64,000 bases of DNA from Phycobacter sedimenti (lineage in GTDB: Bacteria > Pseudomonadota > Alphaproteobacteria > Rhodobacterales > Rhodobacteraceae), in contig NZ_JBBVGR010000007.1 of assembly GCF_038148855.1 (NCBI RefSeq), positions 263,679 through 327,678 of the forward strand, in the 5' to 3' direction. The first letter of the stretch is position 1. Every line of letters starts with the position of its first letter. Made by a program: the position numbers and the translations under genes. The notes under the pieces are model-generated. The model did not search any database, was not told the DNA's origin, and worked only from the letters and a program-made list of their open reading frames with translations. Of this stretch, positions 53,911-62,577 are shown in pieces.

Positions 53911-54697
53911 CACATGCCCCCTATGGTTGGGCTCCGGAATGAAGAATGCGCTCTGCAGGCCTGGTGTTCCGTTCATTAGCGCCAAGCCCTTCGTGTGACG
54001 CGCCACTTCTGACCGACCCCGGCCCTTACATGCCATCTGCAAAGGGACCAGAGCCGCAGTGCAGCTTCATCGCACCTGCCATTCGGTATGGCCGCATCCT
54101 TCTGACCGGCAAATCACGGCCTCGCGAACACCGCAACGGAGCAACTGGATCTCGCGGTCCGAAGTGGACCAAGCCTGCAGATCCACTCTTCCTTCGAACA
54201 CGTTCCGAGTACAGTTCTACCACGGTATCTGCGCGCGCATCAAATCTGCTGGTTTGGTTACGCCTCAGCCAATGACGGCTGGCAGAGGCGTAACCACACA
54301 CATGGGGTCAGGTCTCTTAGGCACATTGCCTCTCCCAATCGACGCATGCTTTCCAACTTTCTTGAAGCCTTCTTCCGCGGCCGAGCCGCCCGCATCCGGC
54401 ATTGCAGACATGCACCCTGCATCTCTGGGTGAAAACACCGGTGCTCGAAAACGAGCCAAGGGAGAGGTATCAGCCACTGCGCGCGCAGGAAACCACGGGC
54501 TGTTTCGCGCTGAACTGAATGCCGTAGTGGTGGGTTCCCGCAGCCCAAAGGATCCTTTTCGCCAAGAAATCCAAGGAAACACAGCTGAGTACGCTGGACG
54601 TTCTGCTCCATGAGGTCGCTCGGTGCCCCCGGTTGACAACAAACCAGGGGCGGATCGAAATCCACGCGCCCAGTTTGGAAGATCTCTCGCGGATTCC
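53911..54697. other. Long stretch without recognised gene
   Basis: About 790 bases. The largest frame (54059-54613, plus strand, 184 codons) has a skewed Ser/Arg/Pro composition, no ribosome-binding site and no family resemblance, so I do not call it. The minus-strand frames are similar. It may be eroded accessory DNA. Confidence 0.5.
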
Positions 54698-55366
54698 CTA
54701 GGCGGCCTGCGCGCCCGCACCGGCCAGTGTCGCGGCCAGTTCGCGGGTGCGGGCCTCTGCGGTTTCGACCGATGCCGCGTGACGGGCGTCCTTGAACTCC
54801 TGATATTCGATGGCGATCGTATCGATATCCGGCTGCGCTACGCCAAAGTAATGCGCACAGGCGGCCAGCGCCGGATCAAGCGCGTTGAGATGCGCCCGCT
54901 CACCGCCCGGAGCAAAACCGAATTCGCCGCGCGAAGACAGCACCACCAGCCGTTTGCCGGACAGGATCGGCTCGATCGGCGTGTCACCGCGCGCAAGATC
55001 GAAGGAAAAGGTCCGGCCGATCCGGGCGACGTGGTCGATCCAGCCTTTCAGGGCGGTAGGCATGCCGTAGTTGTACATCGGCGCGCCCATGACGAGGATA
55101 TCCGCCGCGATCACCTCATCAACCAGCGCGTCGGACAGCGCCAGACGCTCGGTCATCCATGGCTCGCGCTCCGCAGGCGGAGTGAAGGCCGCGTGAATGA
55201 ATTTGTGGTCTATCGCGGGGATCGGGCTCAGGCCGACATCCCGGGAGATCACTTTGGTGTCCGGTGCCTGAGCCAGAAACTCCTGAGTGAACAGCGAGGT
55301 CAGATGGCGTGTGAGGGAGCGTTCTTCAAGCTGAGCGCTTGCATCGATCCGCAACAGAGTAGGCAT
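54698..55366 (-). CDS. azoR: FMN-dependent NADH-azoreductase (AzoR-like)
   Basis: 222 residues from ATG 55366 (AGGAGA upstream; an upstream in-frame ATG at 55420 lacks one). Flavodoxin-fold quinone/azo reductase that uses NADH. FMN-binding features: LLRIDASAQLEERSLTRHL at the start, ILVMGAPMYNYGMPTALKGWIDHVARIGRTF (about 85-115) and VVLSSRGEFG (about 139-148). Divergent to a LysR-type regulator, a common arrangement in which the regulator controls the reductase. Confidence 0.92.
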   Translation of the reverse strand: MPTLLRIDASAQLEERSLTRHLTSLFTQEFLAQAPDTKVISRDVGLSPIPAIDHKFIHAAFTPPAEREPWMTERLALSDALVDEVIAADILVMGAPMYNYGMPTALKGWIDHVARIGRTFSFDLARGDTPIEPILSGKRLVVLSSRGEFGFAPGGERAHLNALDPALAACAHYFGVAQPDIDTIAIEYQEFKDARHAASVETAEARTRELAATLAGAGAQAA

Positions 55367-55501
55367 AAGCAATCTCCTGGTTTTTTTGCAGTGCACGCTG
55401 TGCCTACCAAGCAACCCCACCCTCTGGCGAAGGCGAATTTTTCATGGCATGGATGAATATGGTTCATCCAGGTTCCACCCCAAACCGAAAGGACAGGACA
55501 G

Positions 55502-56386
55502 ATGCGACGCCTGCCTCCACTCCACGCACTCCGTGCTTTTGAGGCCGCTGCCAGGCATCTGCATTTTGCCCGCGCGGCTGCCGAACTCCATCTGACGCCG
55601 ACCGCAATCAGCCACCAGGTCCGCCAGCTGGAAGAGATTCTGGAGGTGAAACTCTTTCATCGTTATCCGCGCCCCATTCGCCTGTCGGAGGAAGGCGAGG
55701 CCTTGTATCCGGTGCTCCGCGAGAGTTTCGACAGAATGGCCAGTGCCATCGCCGACATTTCCAAACAGGACACAGACCGCCCTTTGGTGGTTTCCGTCAC
55801 AGTCGCTTTCGCCAGCCTCTGGCTCATGCGGCGATTGCCCGCCCTGCGCAGCCAGACGGCGCTCAATCTCAAGGTCGAGGCCGACAACCGGCCGGTCAAC
55901 CTTTACGAGGGTGATGTTGATTTTGCCGTGCGCTACGCTGTTCAGGCAGAGCCAGAAGGCCAATGGCTGCCGCTGTTCGAAGACAGGCTGGTCCCGCTCT
56001 GCGCACCGGAGCTGCTGCGCCAAAATCCGGTCAGGGATGACGCCAGTGTTCTGCGACTGCCGCTGATCCAGTACCGCTGGAATTGCGGCGCGGAGGCATC
56101 GCCGAGTTGGCAGCGCTGGTCTCAGGCAGCCGGGTTGGGGCGGGTGGTACCGAAGGTCACACAGCACTTTTCCGAGGAAATAAACGCAATTGACGCGGCT
56201 CTTGCAGGTCAGGGCGTGGTCTTGGCGTCCAGCGTTCTGACCGACGCCGCTGTTGCGGCGGGGCAGCTGGAGCGTCTGTCAAAGACAGACTTGCCAGGCA
56301 GAACCTTTTGGGCGGTGAGCCGCGACGATCATCCCCGGTTCGCGGAAATGGAGCGGTTCGCCGCATGGGCGCGTGCATCAGGGTAA
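55502..56386 (+). CDS. LysR family transcriptional regulator (GcvA-like)
   Basis: 294 residues. N-terminal winged helix: PLHALRAFEAAARHLHFARAAAELHLTPTAISHQVRQLEEILEVKLFHR (about 5-54), typical of the GcvA subgroup. The C-terminal periplasmic-binding-like effector domain follows (FASLWLMRRLPALR, FAVRYAV). 135 bases separate it from the divergent azoR gene, which it probably controls (inference). Confidence 0.93.
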   Translation: MRRLPPLHALRAFEAAARHLHFARAAAELHLTPTAISHQVRQLEEILEVKLFHRYPRPIRLSEEGEALYPVLRESFDRMASAIADISKQDTDRPLVVSVTVAFASLWLMRRLPALRSQTALNLKVEADNRPVNLYEGDVDFAVRYAVQAEPEGQWLPLFEDRLVPLCAPELLRQNPVRDDASVLRLPLIQYRWNCGAEASPSWQRWSQAAGLGRVVPKVTQHFSEEINAIDAALAGQGVVLASSVLTDAAVAAGQLERLSKTDLPGRTFWAVSRDDHPRFAEMERFAAWARASG

Positions 56387-56428
56387 GCCTGCGAACTGAG
56401 GCTGCTTTGTGCCATGAAAGCAGTGCCT

Positions 56429-57226
56429 TCATGACTGGGAAACCCGGTTGCTGCTCAGCAGCACTTGTTGTTTTTCAGAAGTCCTGAACCCTGAAAACTG
56501 CGCCGAGGCCTCATCCAATAGAGCACTGGAATGGCGTCCCAGAGCATAGTCGATGGCGGCATTCCGGTCGCAGGGATGCGGCGACATCCAGATATAAGGA
56601 TGGGTCAGCAGGTGCAGTGCTGGTTTGGTGCTGTTGCGCCATGCCTCATGCGGCGGGCCATGCCGCCAGGTTCCATCACTGTCCGACAGGTAACAAGGCT
56701 GGCCAAAGTAACGGGACCCATATCCGTTTATCAGCCCGCCCGGCGTAAAGTCGTTTCCCAGCCAATGCGAAGCAAATCGCGCAGGCCTGTGAGGTGTTAC
56801 CAACCTCACCTGCTGCGCAATGACCTGTTCCAGCAGGCTCTGTTCGGCGGCGATATGGTCATCAAGCTGATCGCTCGTATCATATGCTGTTGGGTCAAAG
56901 TGCAATCCCACCTCATGGCCCAGCGCTCTGATGTCTTGCAGGCGGGATTTGGCCTGCGGAGTGAGGATGTTGTAAAAAGGCGAGCTGACCATGACAAAGT
57001 AGGTGGCCTGCCAGCCCTGTTCATGTTCAGCCTTCGCCATTGTCAGCGCCGCGTCCAGTGACAGGTCAATGTCATGACGCAGCAGAAGGTGTCCTGCATT
57101 AGCATCGAAGGTCTCAAAATCAACGATCTGCAGCCCGGCGGACACAAAGCCCCGCACCAAGGCGACATAGCCATCCTGTGATCCCGCAATTGCAACGGGC
57201 CGCCCCGACGAACGCGCATCAAACAT
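56429..57226 (-). CDS. Polysaccharide deacetylase-like (NodB/WbmS-type) protein
   Basis: 265 residues from ATG 57226; the frame is open to 57454 but that part is the shadow of the upstream gene. NodB-like fold hints: HLLLRHDIDLSLDAALTMAKAEHEQG (Asp, about residues 43-68), then ATYFVMVSSPFYN and LGHEVGLHFDP (His, about 99-109), the order of the WbmS-type deacetylases. Likely acts on an N-acetyl or formyl sugar. Start overlaps the preceding radical SAM stop by eight bases. Last gene of the putative modification operon. Confidence 0.82.
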   Translation of the reverse strand: MFDARSSGRPVAIAGSQDGYVALVRGFVSAGLQIVDFETFDANAGHLLLRHDIDLSLDAALTMAKAEHEQGWQATYFVMVSSPFYNILTPQAKSRLQDIRALGHEVGLHFDPTAYDTSDQLDDHIAAEQSLLEQVIAQQVRLVTPHRPARFASHWLGNDFTPGGLINGYGSRYFGQPCYLSDSDGTWRHGPPHEAWRNSTKPALHLLTHPYIWMSPHPCDRNAAIDYALGRHSSALLDEASAQFSGFRTSEKQQVLLSSNRVSQS

Positions 57227-58118
57227 CGGATACCATCCTTTCGATCTCGACCGCGGAATACGCACCCGCCAAGGCGTATTCGCATCTGCTGCAGATGAAC
57301 CCCTCGGATCCATCAAGCGTCCTGCGCAGAAACTGCGCAAACGGGACGTCGGCCTGAATTTCGGCATAAGTCTGTCTGGCGAGATTACCAATACGGTTTT
57401 CAAGTCCATAATCCATGGCGCAGACCACAAGATCCCCGTTGGGAAGCAGCACATTGGACAACATGCGGTCCTTGCGACAGCGCAAGGGCTGGCCGCGGGT
57501 TCGGACGGCTATGTCCTCGGGGCTGTAGGCGGAGCCGATGGTGCGGCCCTCTATCCTGACGTTTCCGGCCCGGTCCTGAATGCGCCGCGTGACCATGTGA
57601 CGACGGCGATCCAGCGTGGCGAAGGCACGATGCGGGGCCCCAATTGTCAGCAACTCCAGCCGGTCAGCCAGTCTGTTTTGCAGATACGCGACTTTGGCAA
57701 TGTAGGCTGCATTGACCGCAAGGCGCATTTCTTCCAAGGCATCCGGGAGATGCAGCACGAACCGCTTCAAGGGAAGCTGGGCCACACGGTCTATGTCATC
57801 CTCTGTCATTCCGTCAGCAGTCGTGAACACTGCCACATGGTGCCCCTTGTCAACAGCATGTTCCACCATCTGCGTGCAGTCGCGATTGTGCCAGGGTTCT
57901 CCGAAACCGGAGAAGTGAACATCAACGGACGGAGGTACGGTTGAAAGAAATGATTGGAAATCGGCCGGGTCCATGACTGCCTTGCCCCGATCCGGCAATG
58001 TCCGGAACGCAGCCGTCAGCGTCGACTGCGGACAGTATGAGCAGGCAAGACGGCAGCCAATCCGGGTGGTCACCTCGATGGTTCTGGCCGTTCCGGCCGC
58101 TGAAACGGATGAGGTCAT
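57219..58118 (-). CDS. Radical SAM protein with SPASM-like C-terminal Cys motif
   Basis: 299 residues from ATG 58118 (an upstream in-frame start at 58160 overlaps the previous gene). Radical SAM cluster C22-x3-C26-x2-C29 in GCRLACSYCPQS, then FSGFGEPWHN for SAM binding. The C-terminal Cys-rich part (CRKDRMLSNVLLPNGDLVVCAMDYG, ICSRCEYAL) suggests a short SPASM/Twitch domain for a second cluster. Smaller than typical peptide maturases and nearer to enzymes acting on sugars or small peptides. Start follows the methyltransferase stop by 2 bases. Confidence 0.87.
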   Translation of the reverse strand: MTSSVSAAGTARTIEVTTRIGCRLACSYCPQSTLTAAFRTLPDRGKAVMDPADFQSFLSTVPPSVDVHFSGFGEPWHNRDCTQMVEHAVDKGHHVAVFTTADGMTEDDIDRVAQLPLKRFVLHLPDALEEMRLAVNAAYIAKVAYLQNRLADRLELLTIGAPHRAFATLDRRRHMVTRRIQDRAGNVRIEGRTIGSAYSPEDIAVRTRGQPLRCRKDRMLSNVLLPNGDLVVCAMDYGLENRIGNLARQTYAEIQADVPFAQFLRRTLDGSEGFICSRCEYALAGAYSAVEIERMVSDV

Positions 58119-58120
58119 GT

Positions 58121-58813
58121 CTATTTTCGCTTTCGAGCAATCACGAACAGATGATCCCATGCGCTGCGTTTGCGTTTGTCGATCAGCGCCGGAACAAGAC
58201 CGGCGGCGTCCAGCTCCAGAAGCAGCTCTTCAGCGGGAACCAGATGACGCCATGCCTGCTCACCAAGATACAGGCGCTTTTCTTCGGGGGCATATATGTA
58301 GTCTTTGAACTGCATATCTGTGCCCAGTACCATGCTGCTGAAAACCGCAAGCCCATCGTCGCGCAGCACCGAAGCGATCCCTGACAGGGCGCTGCTGCGA
58401 ATGTCATGCCCCAAACAGTGCAGGCAATTTCCATCGATAACCAGATCGAACCGCGCAGGTCCGAGGCTGGCAACGCTCTCGGCGCGGAGTTCAAGAAACC
58501 GAACATCAAGGGAGGACGTCCCCCAGCGTTCCCGCGCCCAGGCAACAGCGGTGGGCGAAAAATCGATACCGGTAACGCGATGCCCCTTCGCAGCGATGAT
58601 GCTACTGACATGTCCGGCACCGCAGCCGATTTCCAGCACATCCTTTGCGGGGGCAGAAAACTGCTCCTGCAGCAGAGGTTGCTTCAGATCACGTCGCCAT
58701 CCGTTCAGGCGGTCTTCCAGTCTGGCGCCACCCCAACCGTCGTGGTCCGACTGGCGCAATCTGCGCCAGCTGTCTTCAAAAACCACGCATGGAGAGGACA
58801 GATCACCCATCAA
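58121..58813 (-). CDS. SAM-dependent class I methyltransferase
   Basis: 230 residues. SAM site VLEIGCGAGHVSSIIAAKGHRVTGIDFS (about residues 59-86), FDLVIDGNCLHCLGHD (motif IV/post IV, about 120-135), FSSMVLGTD. Acceptor unknown. It is 41 bases downstream of the 151-residue unknown protein and 2 bases before the second radical SAM gene, so it is part of the same operon; it may methylate the same product. Confidence 0.9.
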   Translation of the reverse strand: MMGDLSSPCVVFEDSWRRLRQSDHDGWGGARLEDRLNGWRRDLKQPLLQEQFSAPAKDVLEIGCGAGHVSSIIAAKGHRVTGIDFSPTAVAWARERWGTSSLDVRFLELRAESVASLGPARFDLVIDGNCLHCLGHDIRSSALSGIASVLRDDGLAVFSSMVLGTDMQFKDYIYAPEEKRLYLGEQAWRHLVPAEELLLELDAAGLVPALIDKRKRSAWDHLFVIARKRK

Positions 58814-58854
58814 ACAGGGCGTCTCTCCGTCCCGGAACGGTGCAGTTCACGGAT

Positions 58855-59310
58855 TCAATCGCCTTTCTTTGCGGCCATGCGATCTGACAGCATCTGAACC
58901 TTCATTGCGCCAAAATCCTTGGCCATCGCCATCGCATGATCCATCGAGTAATTCTCGATAACATACTCGATAGCCTGATCAAAATCATAGCCTTTCCATT
59001 TCATCAGGAGGTCAATCGCCTTGCGGCCTTCGATCGGAGTGCCGCTGCCTTCTTTCTTGACGGCAAAGGCGCCATTCAGAAGGTCCACATCGATCGTGGT
59101 CCCCTCGACATCAAAGGTAATCGTGTTGCGCACGACCTTGCCCGGCTCGCCCGTCAACTCGTAGATCAGTTCGGCGGCGGACACCCACACCGCATTGGCA
59201 CTGGCACCGACCTGACAACAAGCCAGTTCGAACCCGGCGCCATGGCTTACGGGGCCGCCGGTCAGATTGGTCGCCGGGCTCATGCCCGAGTCGTCATGAG
59301 TATTCGACAT
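58855..59310 (-). CDS. Unknown 151-residue protein, candidate peptide substrate
   Basis: Start ATG 59310 with AAGGAGA upstream, inside the last 17 bases of the radical SAM gene. It has a polar, disordered-looking N-terminus (residues 1-27: Ser, Thr, Gly, Asn-rich), then the only two Cys side by side (C31-C32 in ELACCQVGASANAVW). Residues 40-151 look folded: NTITFDVEGTTIDVDLLNGAF, GRKAIDLLMKWKGYDFDQAIEYV and two helices. No RiPP leader family (NHLP, Nif11) is recognisable. Position directly after a SPASM radical SAM enzyme and before a methyltransferase makes it the best candidate for the modified protein, or a carrier/chaperone for it. Confidence 0.78.
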   Translation of the reverse strand: MSNTHDDSGMSPATNLTGGPVSHGAGFELACCQVGASANAVWVSAAELIYELTGEPGKVVRNTITFDVEGTTIDVDLLNGAFAVKKEGSGTPIEGRKAIDLLMKWKGYDFDQAIEYVIENYSMDHAMAMAKDFGAMKVQMLSDRMAAKKGD

Positions 59311-60643
59311 CGTGCTTCTCCTTCATGGTTTCTTCGATTGAAAATTTCAAAAGTTCACGTGTGAGATGACAGAGCGGTCCATGCGTGTTGACCGCTCCGT
59401 TCGTGATGCGTGCAGACAGGCAGCCGGAGGCGCAATTCCAGCGGGCCGAGCATGTCTTGCAGTCGTCAAAGTGATTGGTGTCTATGGCCAGCAATGCATT
59501 GATCTGATCAACATCAAAGTGAAAGGCCCCGTCGGAATAGCTGCCGGTCTTGAACATGTCGTAGGCGTCATGCTGCTTTCTGCTGTACCGATGACAGCCA
59601 CTGACCATCCCTTCCGGGGTGACGGTAAATTCCGTATCGCAGAACCGGCTGCCTTTGCGGGCGATATTCGTGAACTGCTTGCATGTCACATCCACGCCAA
59701 GCGCACGACCTCGTTTATAGGCCGCCTTGAAAGCCTCGACGAACTGCTGCTGGGCAGGTTTTGCCTCCCCCTCGGATACGGAGCGACCGATTTCGGACAT
59801 CGGCTCAAACCGGATCTGAACCGGACCGCAGATCGCATGGGCATATTCCACCATCTCGACCAGATGCGCCGCGCCCTCGGCGGATATCGTCGACCGCAGA
59901 TGAAACGGGACCCCGGCCGCGGACAGCTCTTTGACGACGCTGATCAGCTTGTCCTGCGTGCTGGCGCCATTGGCATAAGGGCGCTTGGCCTGCAGCTCTG
60001 GCAGGATATCGAAGGACAGGGTGATAAAATCGATGTTCTTGCTCAGCCAGTCGACGCGCGATGGGGTCAGCAGCGTTCCGTTGGTGATCAGACGAATGAA
60101 GCGGCTGACGCCACTGTCCGAAGACCGCTGCGAGATATAGTCTGTCGCCTGCTCAAGCAGCGCCCATTCCACCGTCGGCTCACCGCCGCCGATATAGCGA
60201 AAGGAAGCCGCCTTCTGGTCGGTCTGGCTGGCATTCTCGCAAACCAGATCAACAGCCGCCTGCAACAGTTCTGTCGACAGCTTCCTCGACTTGATCGGCA
60301 ATGAACTGGCGTAGCAATAGGTGCAGCCCAGGTTGCAGTTTTCTGTGAAAATCAGGGTTGCTTCGACCGGTTTGAAGGCGTCCAGGACCGCCGTGCGCGG
60401 CTGGGGGGTCTTGTTTCCCCCAAAGAGCCCTGCCTTGCGCAAAGCCGCCAGGCGATGCGCATCCTCCTCGGCATCAAATCCCTGCGGATTGCGTTTCAGC
60501 CGAGCGATGAGCGCAGCCATTTCGGCATCCACATAAAACGCCTGACCATGCACGGGGGCGTGAGCGATCAAGCGCCCGTCACTTGCTTCAAAGACGTTGA
60601 TGTCCGTCGTCAGGACATCGAAGTTCACCATCTCGTGTTTCAT
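59294..60643 (-). CDS. Radical SAM/SPASM peptide-maturase-like protein
   Basis: 449 residues from ATG 60643 (GGAGG upstream; the upstream start at 60688 is inside the previous gene). An N-terminal region of about 80 residues is of the type found in peptide maturases (VNFDVLTTDINVFEASDGRLIAHAP). Radical SAM cluster C103-x3-C107-x2-C110 in ENCNLGCTYCYA; YIGGGEPTVEW. C-terminal SPASM domain with FCDTEFTVTPEGMVSGCHRY, CKTCSARWNCASGCLSARI and GPLC, giving the full Cys set for two extra clusters. Predicted to install a bond in a peptide. Overlaps the glycosyltransferase by four bases and the next gene by 17. Confidence 0.9.
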   Translation of the reverse strand: MKHEMVNFDVLTTDINVFEASDGRLIAHAPVHGQAFYVDAEMAALIARLKRNPQGFDAEEDAHRLAALRKAGLFGGNKTPQPRTAVLDAFKPVEATLIFTENCNLGCTYCYASSLPIKSRKLSTELLQAAVDLVCENASQTDQKAASFRYIGGGEPTVEWALLEQATDYISQRSSDSGVSRFIRLITNGTLLTPSRVDWLSKNIDFITLSFDILPELQAKRPYANGASTQDKLISVVKELSAAGVPFHLRSTISAEGAAHLVEMVEYAHAICGPVQIRFEPMSEIGRSVSEGEAKPAQQQFVEAFKAAYKRGRALGVDVTCKQFTNIARKGSRFCDTEFTVTPEGMVSGCHRYSRKQHDAYDMFKTGSYSDGAFHFDVDQINALLAIDTNHFDDCKTCSARWNCASGCLSARITNGAVNTHGPLCHLTRELLKFSIEETMKEKHDVEYS

Positions 60644-61428
60644 GTGATATCCTCCAGTTGCTGCCGGTTTTCGAACCGCCCGTCCCAAGCCCCCTCAAGA
60701 CCCAGCCCCCTCAGACACAGGCGCGCCTCTTCGGGCAGATCCTGTTCCAATAAAGTCCCCTGATCCCGCAAACAGGCGTTCGCCTTACCAAGCAGACAGT
60801 GCAGATGCAGGTGCATCAGACCCTTGACGGTCTTCATCCTGAAGCTCGGGATATGCGATGCGCGAATATTGCAATGCCGCGTGGTATTCACAGAGGTCAG
60901 CACGGTTTGCGGACAGGCTTCATCATAAAGCTCAAGCTCCCGGCGCCAGGTCGCAAGATGCGGATCAAGCAGGGTCTCCTGTGCCACGCGGCGGTTGAGA
61001 TGCGGCGCATCCCAATGGCGCCCGCCCGCAAGCAGCGTGTGGTAATCAAAGGTAATCAGGTCGTATCGGTCACCTGTCTGGGCAACCGCATCCAAGGCCG
61101 CGTTCAGCAGGATTTCATCCGCGTCGTTCCGGATGATCCAGTCCGGCTTTGCCTCTTCCACAAGGCGCTGTGCATGATTGCGCGCAGCGATCTGATCGAA
61201 GCCGCCGTCCGCAACCGCACGATCAAGACCACTGCCAAAATCCTTGTGGACCTCACGCACATTCGGGAAACGATCGGCCAACTGACCAAATGTAGGCGGT
61301 TTGTCCGTGCCTGTGTGCAGGACGACAAGGGACGTAACAGCAGGATGCCCAGCTACATTCGCAAGAACGAAGGGAACAAGTCCTGCCTCACCCCGCGAAA
61401 CAGTTGTGAAAACACCGATGGGAAACAT
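60640..61428 (-). CDS. Glycosyltransferase family 2-like protein
   Basis: 262 residues from ATG 61428, which overlaps the dehydrogenase stop (TGATG). A GT-A fold is suggested by the opening FTTVSRGEAGLVPFVLANVAGHPAVTSLVVLHTGTD and a metal-binding D-x-D in WIIRNDADEILL (about residues 100-111). The middle and C-terminal parts (HWDAPHLNRRVAQETLLDP, MKTVKGLMHLHLHC) resemble little-studied glycosyltransferase-like proteins. The donor and acceptor are unknown. Confidence 0.82.
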   Translation of the reverse strand: MFPIGVFTTVSRGEAGLVPFVLANVAGHPAVTSLVVLHTGTDKPPTFGQLADRFPNVREVHKDFGSGLDRAVADGGFDQIAARNHAQRLVEEAKPDWIIRNDADEILLNAALDAVAQTGDRYDLITFDYHTLLAGGRHWDAPHLNRRVAQETLLDPHLATWRRELELYDEACPQTVLTSVNTTRHCNIRASHIPSFRMKTVKGLMHLHLHCLLGKANACLRDQGTLLEQDLPEEARLCLRGLGLEGAWDGRFENRQQLEDIT

Positions 61429-62441
61429 CAGCCACACCAAGACAGAATTAAAAACACGCGACCGTTCTTTTTGCAAAGATCGGAATAAAATTGCTTTTTC
61501 ACCCTATCAGGGTAAACAAAATAATCAAGGGGCCACTTCAGGTTTGCCTTTAGCTCCGAAAGAACCCTGATACCAGCAGCAACCGGAGTCTCCACTCGAC
61601 CGTCGGCTAAACAGCCCCATTGAATGAAGCCAGTCTCACGTTCGTGAAAGGCATCAATCGAAAGCGATCTCGAAAACGCGTCTGCCAGATCAATCGTCGC
61701 CGCCGCGCCTGGAGCAGCAAGCAGGATCAACCGGCCCCGGGGCCGGAGCCGTTCAAGATACTGGTCCGGGTCAGCCCCCAGAGGCGCAGCAAGGACAATC
61801 GCGTCAAAGGTCTCTGACTCCGGCAACCGGTCGCGAAGCGTCCAGGAGCCCGGATGCGCATTCGCCAGCGCAGCTCTGCGATAGGCATGCCGGTCAATCC
61901 CGAACAGACGGTTTTGCCCCTGATGTCCGAGCAAGCGCATACAGATATGCCCAAGCGGTCCCAGCCCGATGACCGCCACCGACCCACCATCCAGCCCCCC
62001 AAGAGAGCGCATCCCCGATGCTGCAACATTCGCGTATCGGGCCAGCAGGAAATGAAGCGGCGGCCGATCTTCTCCAAAAGCGACAAGATCGTCTGTCAGG
62101 ACATTGAGGTGAAGATGGCTAGCATGGGGGGCTTTAGCCACAATCCAGCTGCCGGGAGCAATGACGGGATAGATGGCGCCGACCGCCGACCCGACCTCGG
62201 TCACCCGCCCCATGACCACTCCGGTCGGGACTATGCTGTGCGGGGCGGTCGGGTCGGCTACGGTCTCCAGCTGTTTCAATTTCGCCAGATCCGTCCCGGA
62301 ATTCACGAGGCTATTCTCGGATCGCAGGACAATCCCATAAGGGCCGGGAAGCCTCGGCACTGGTATGTCTTCCATACGCACCCGCGCCCCGGCTTCAAAA
62401 ATCAGGCGTGCTCCGTGTTCGTCTGTCTGTCGCGATTTCAT
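61428..62441 (-). CDS. Medium-chain dehydrogenase/reductase (MDR) family protein
   Basis: 337 residues from ATG 62441 (frame open to 62507). MDR layout: a GroES-like N-terminal part (RMEDIPVPRLPGPYGIVLRSENSLVNSGTDLAKL) and a Rossmann part with SVAVIGLGPLGHICMRLLGHQG (about residues 164-185). The catalytic zinc ligands of alcohol dehydrogenase are not apparent, so it may be zinc-independent, as in the BchC-like or other sugar/small-molecule MDR branches. First gene of the minus-strand operon; shares the promoter gap with the divergent protease. Confidence 0.85.
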   Translation of the reverse strand: MKSRQTDEHGARLIFEAGARVRMEDIPVPRLPGPYGIVLRSENSLVNSGTDLAKLKQLETVADPTAPHSIVPTGVVMGRVTEVGSAVGAIYPVIAPGSWIVAKAPHASHLHLNVLTDDLVAFGEDRPPLHFLLARYANVAASGMRSLGGLDGGSVAVIGLGPLGHICMRLLGHQGQNRLFGIDRHAYRRAALANAHPGSWTLRDRLPESETFDAIVLAAPLGADPDQYLERLRPRGRLILLAAPGAAATIDLADAFSRSLSIDAFHERETGFIQWGCLADGRVETPVAAGIRVLSELKANLKWPLDYFVYPDRVKKQFYSDLCKKNGRVFLILSWCG

Positions 62442-62577
62442 GTGCCATCTTGGCGCTGTTTTCTTCGTGCAATCAAGTCGGCCTGGGCCATGCAAGTGCG
62501 GGTACACGGCGCAAGGCCACTTGATATTTGACAGTGGGATCTCTTGCCGCTTCAGTATCTGTCAGAGTGAGAGCCCC
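62442..62577. promoter_or_regulatory. Divergent promoter region of the modification cluster
   Basis: 136-base gap between the MDR gene and the subtilase gene. On the plus strand TTGACA at 62528-62533 with CAGTAT at 62553-62558 (19-base spacing) could serve the protease. No clear operator palindrome was seen. Confidence 0.4.

Noticed and set aside
54059..54613. 184-codon open frame in the 790-base empty stretch
   Set aside because: No ribosome-binding site, skewed composition and no resemblance; kept as unassigned DNA.
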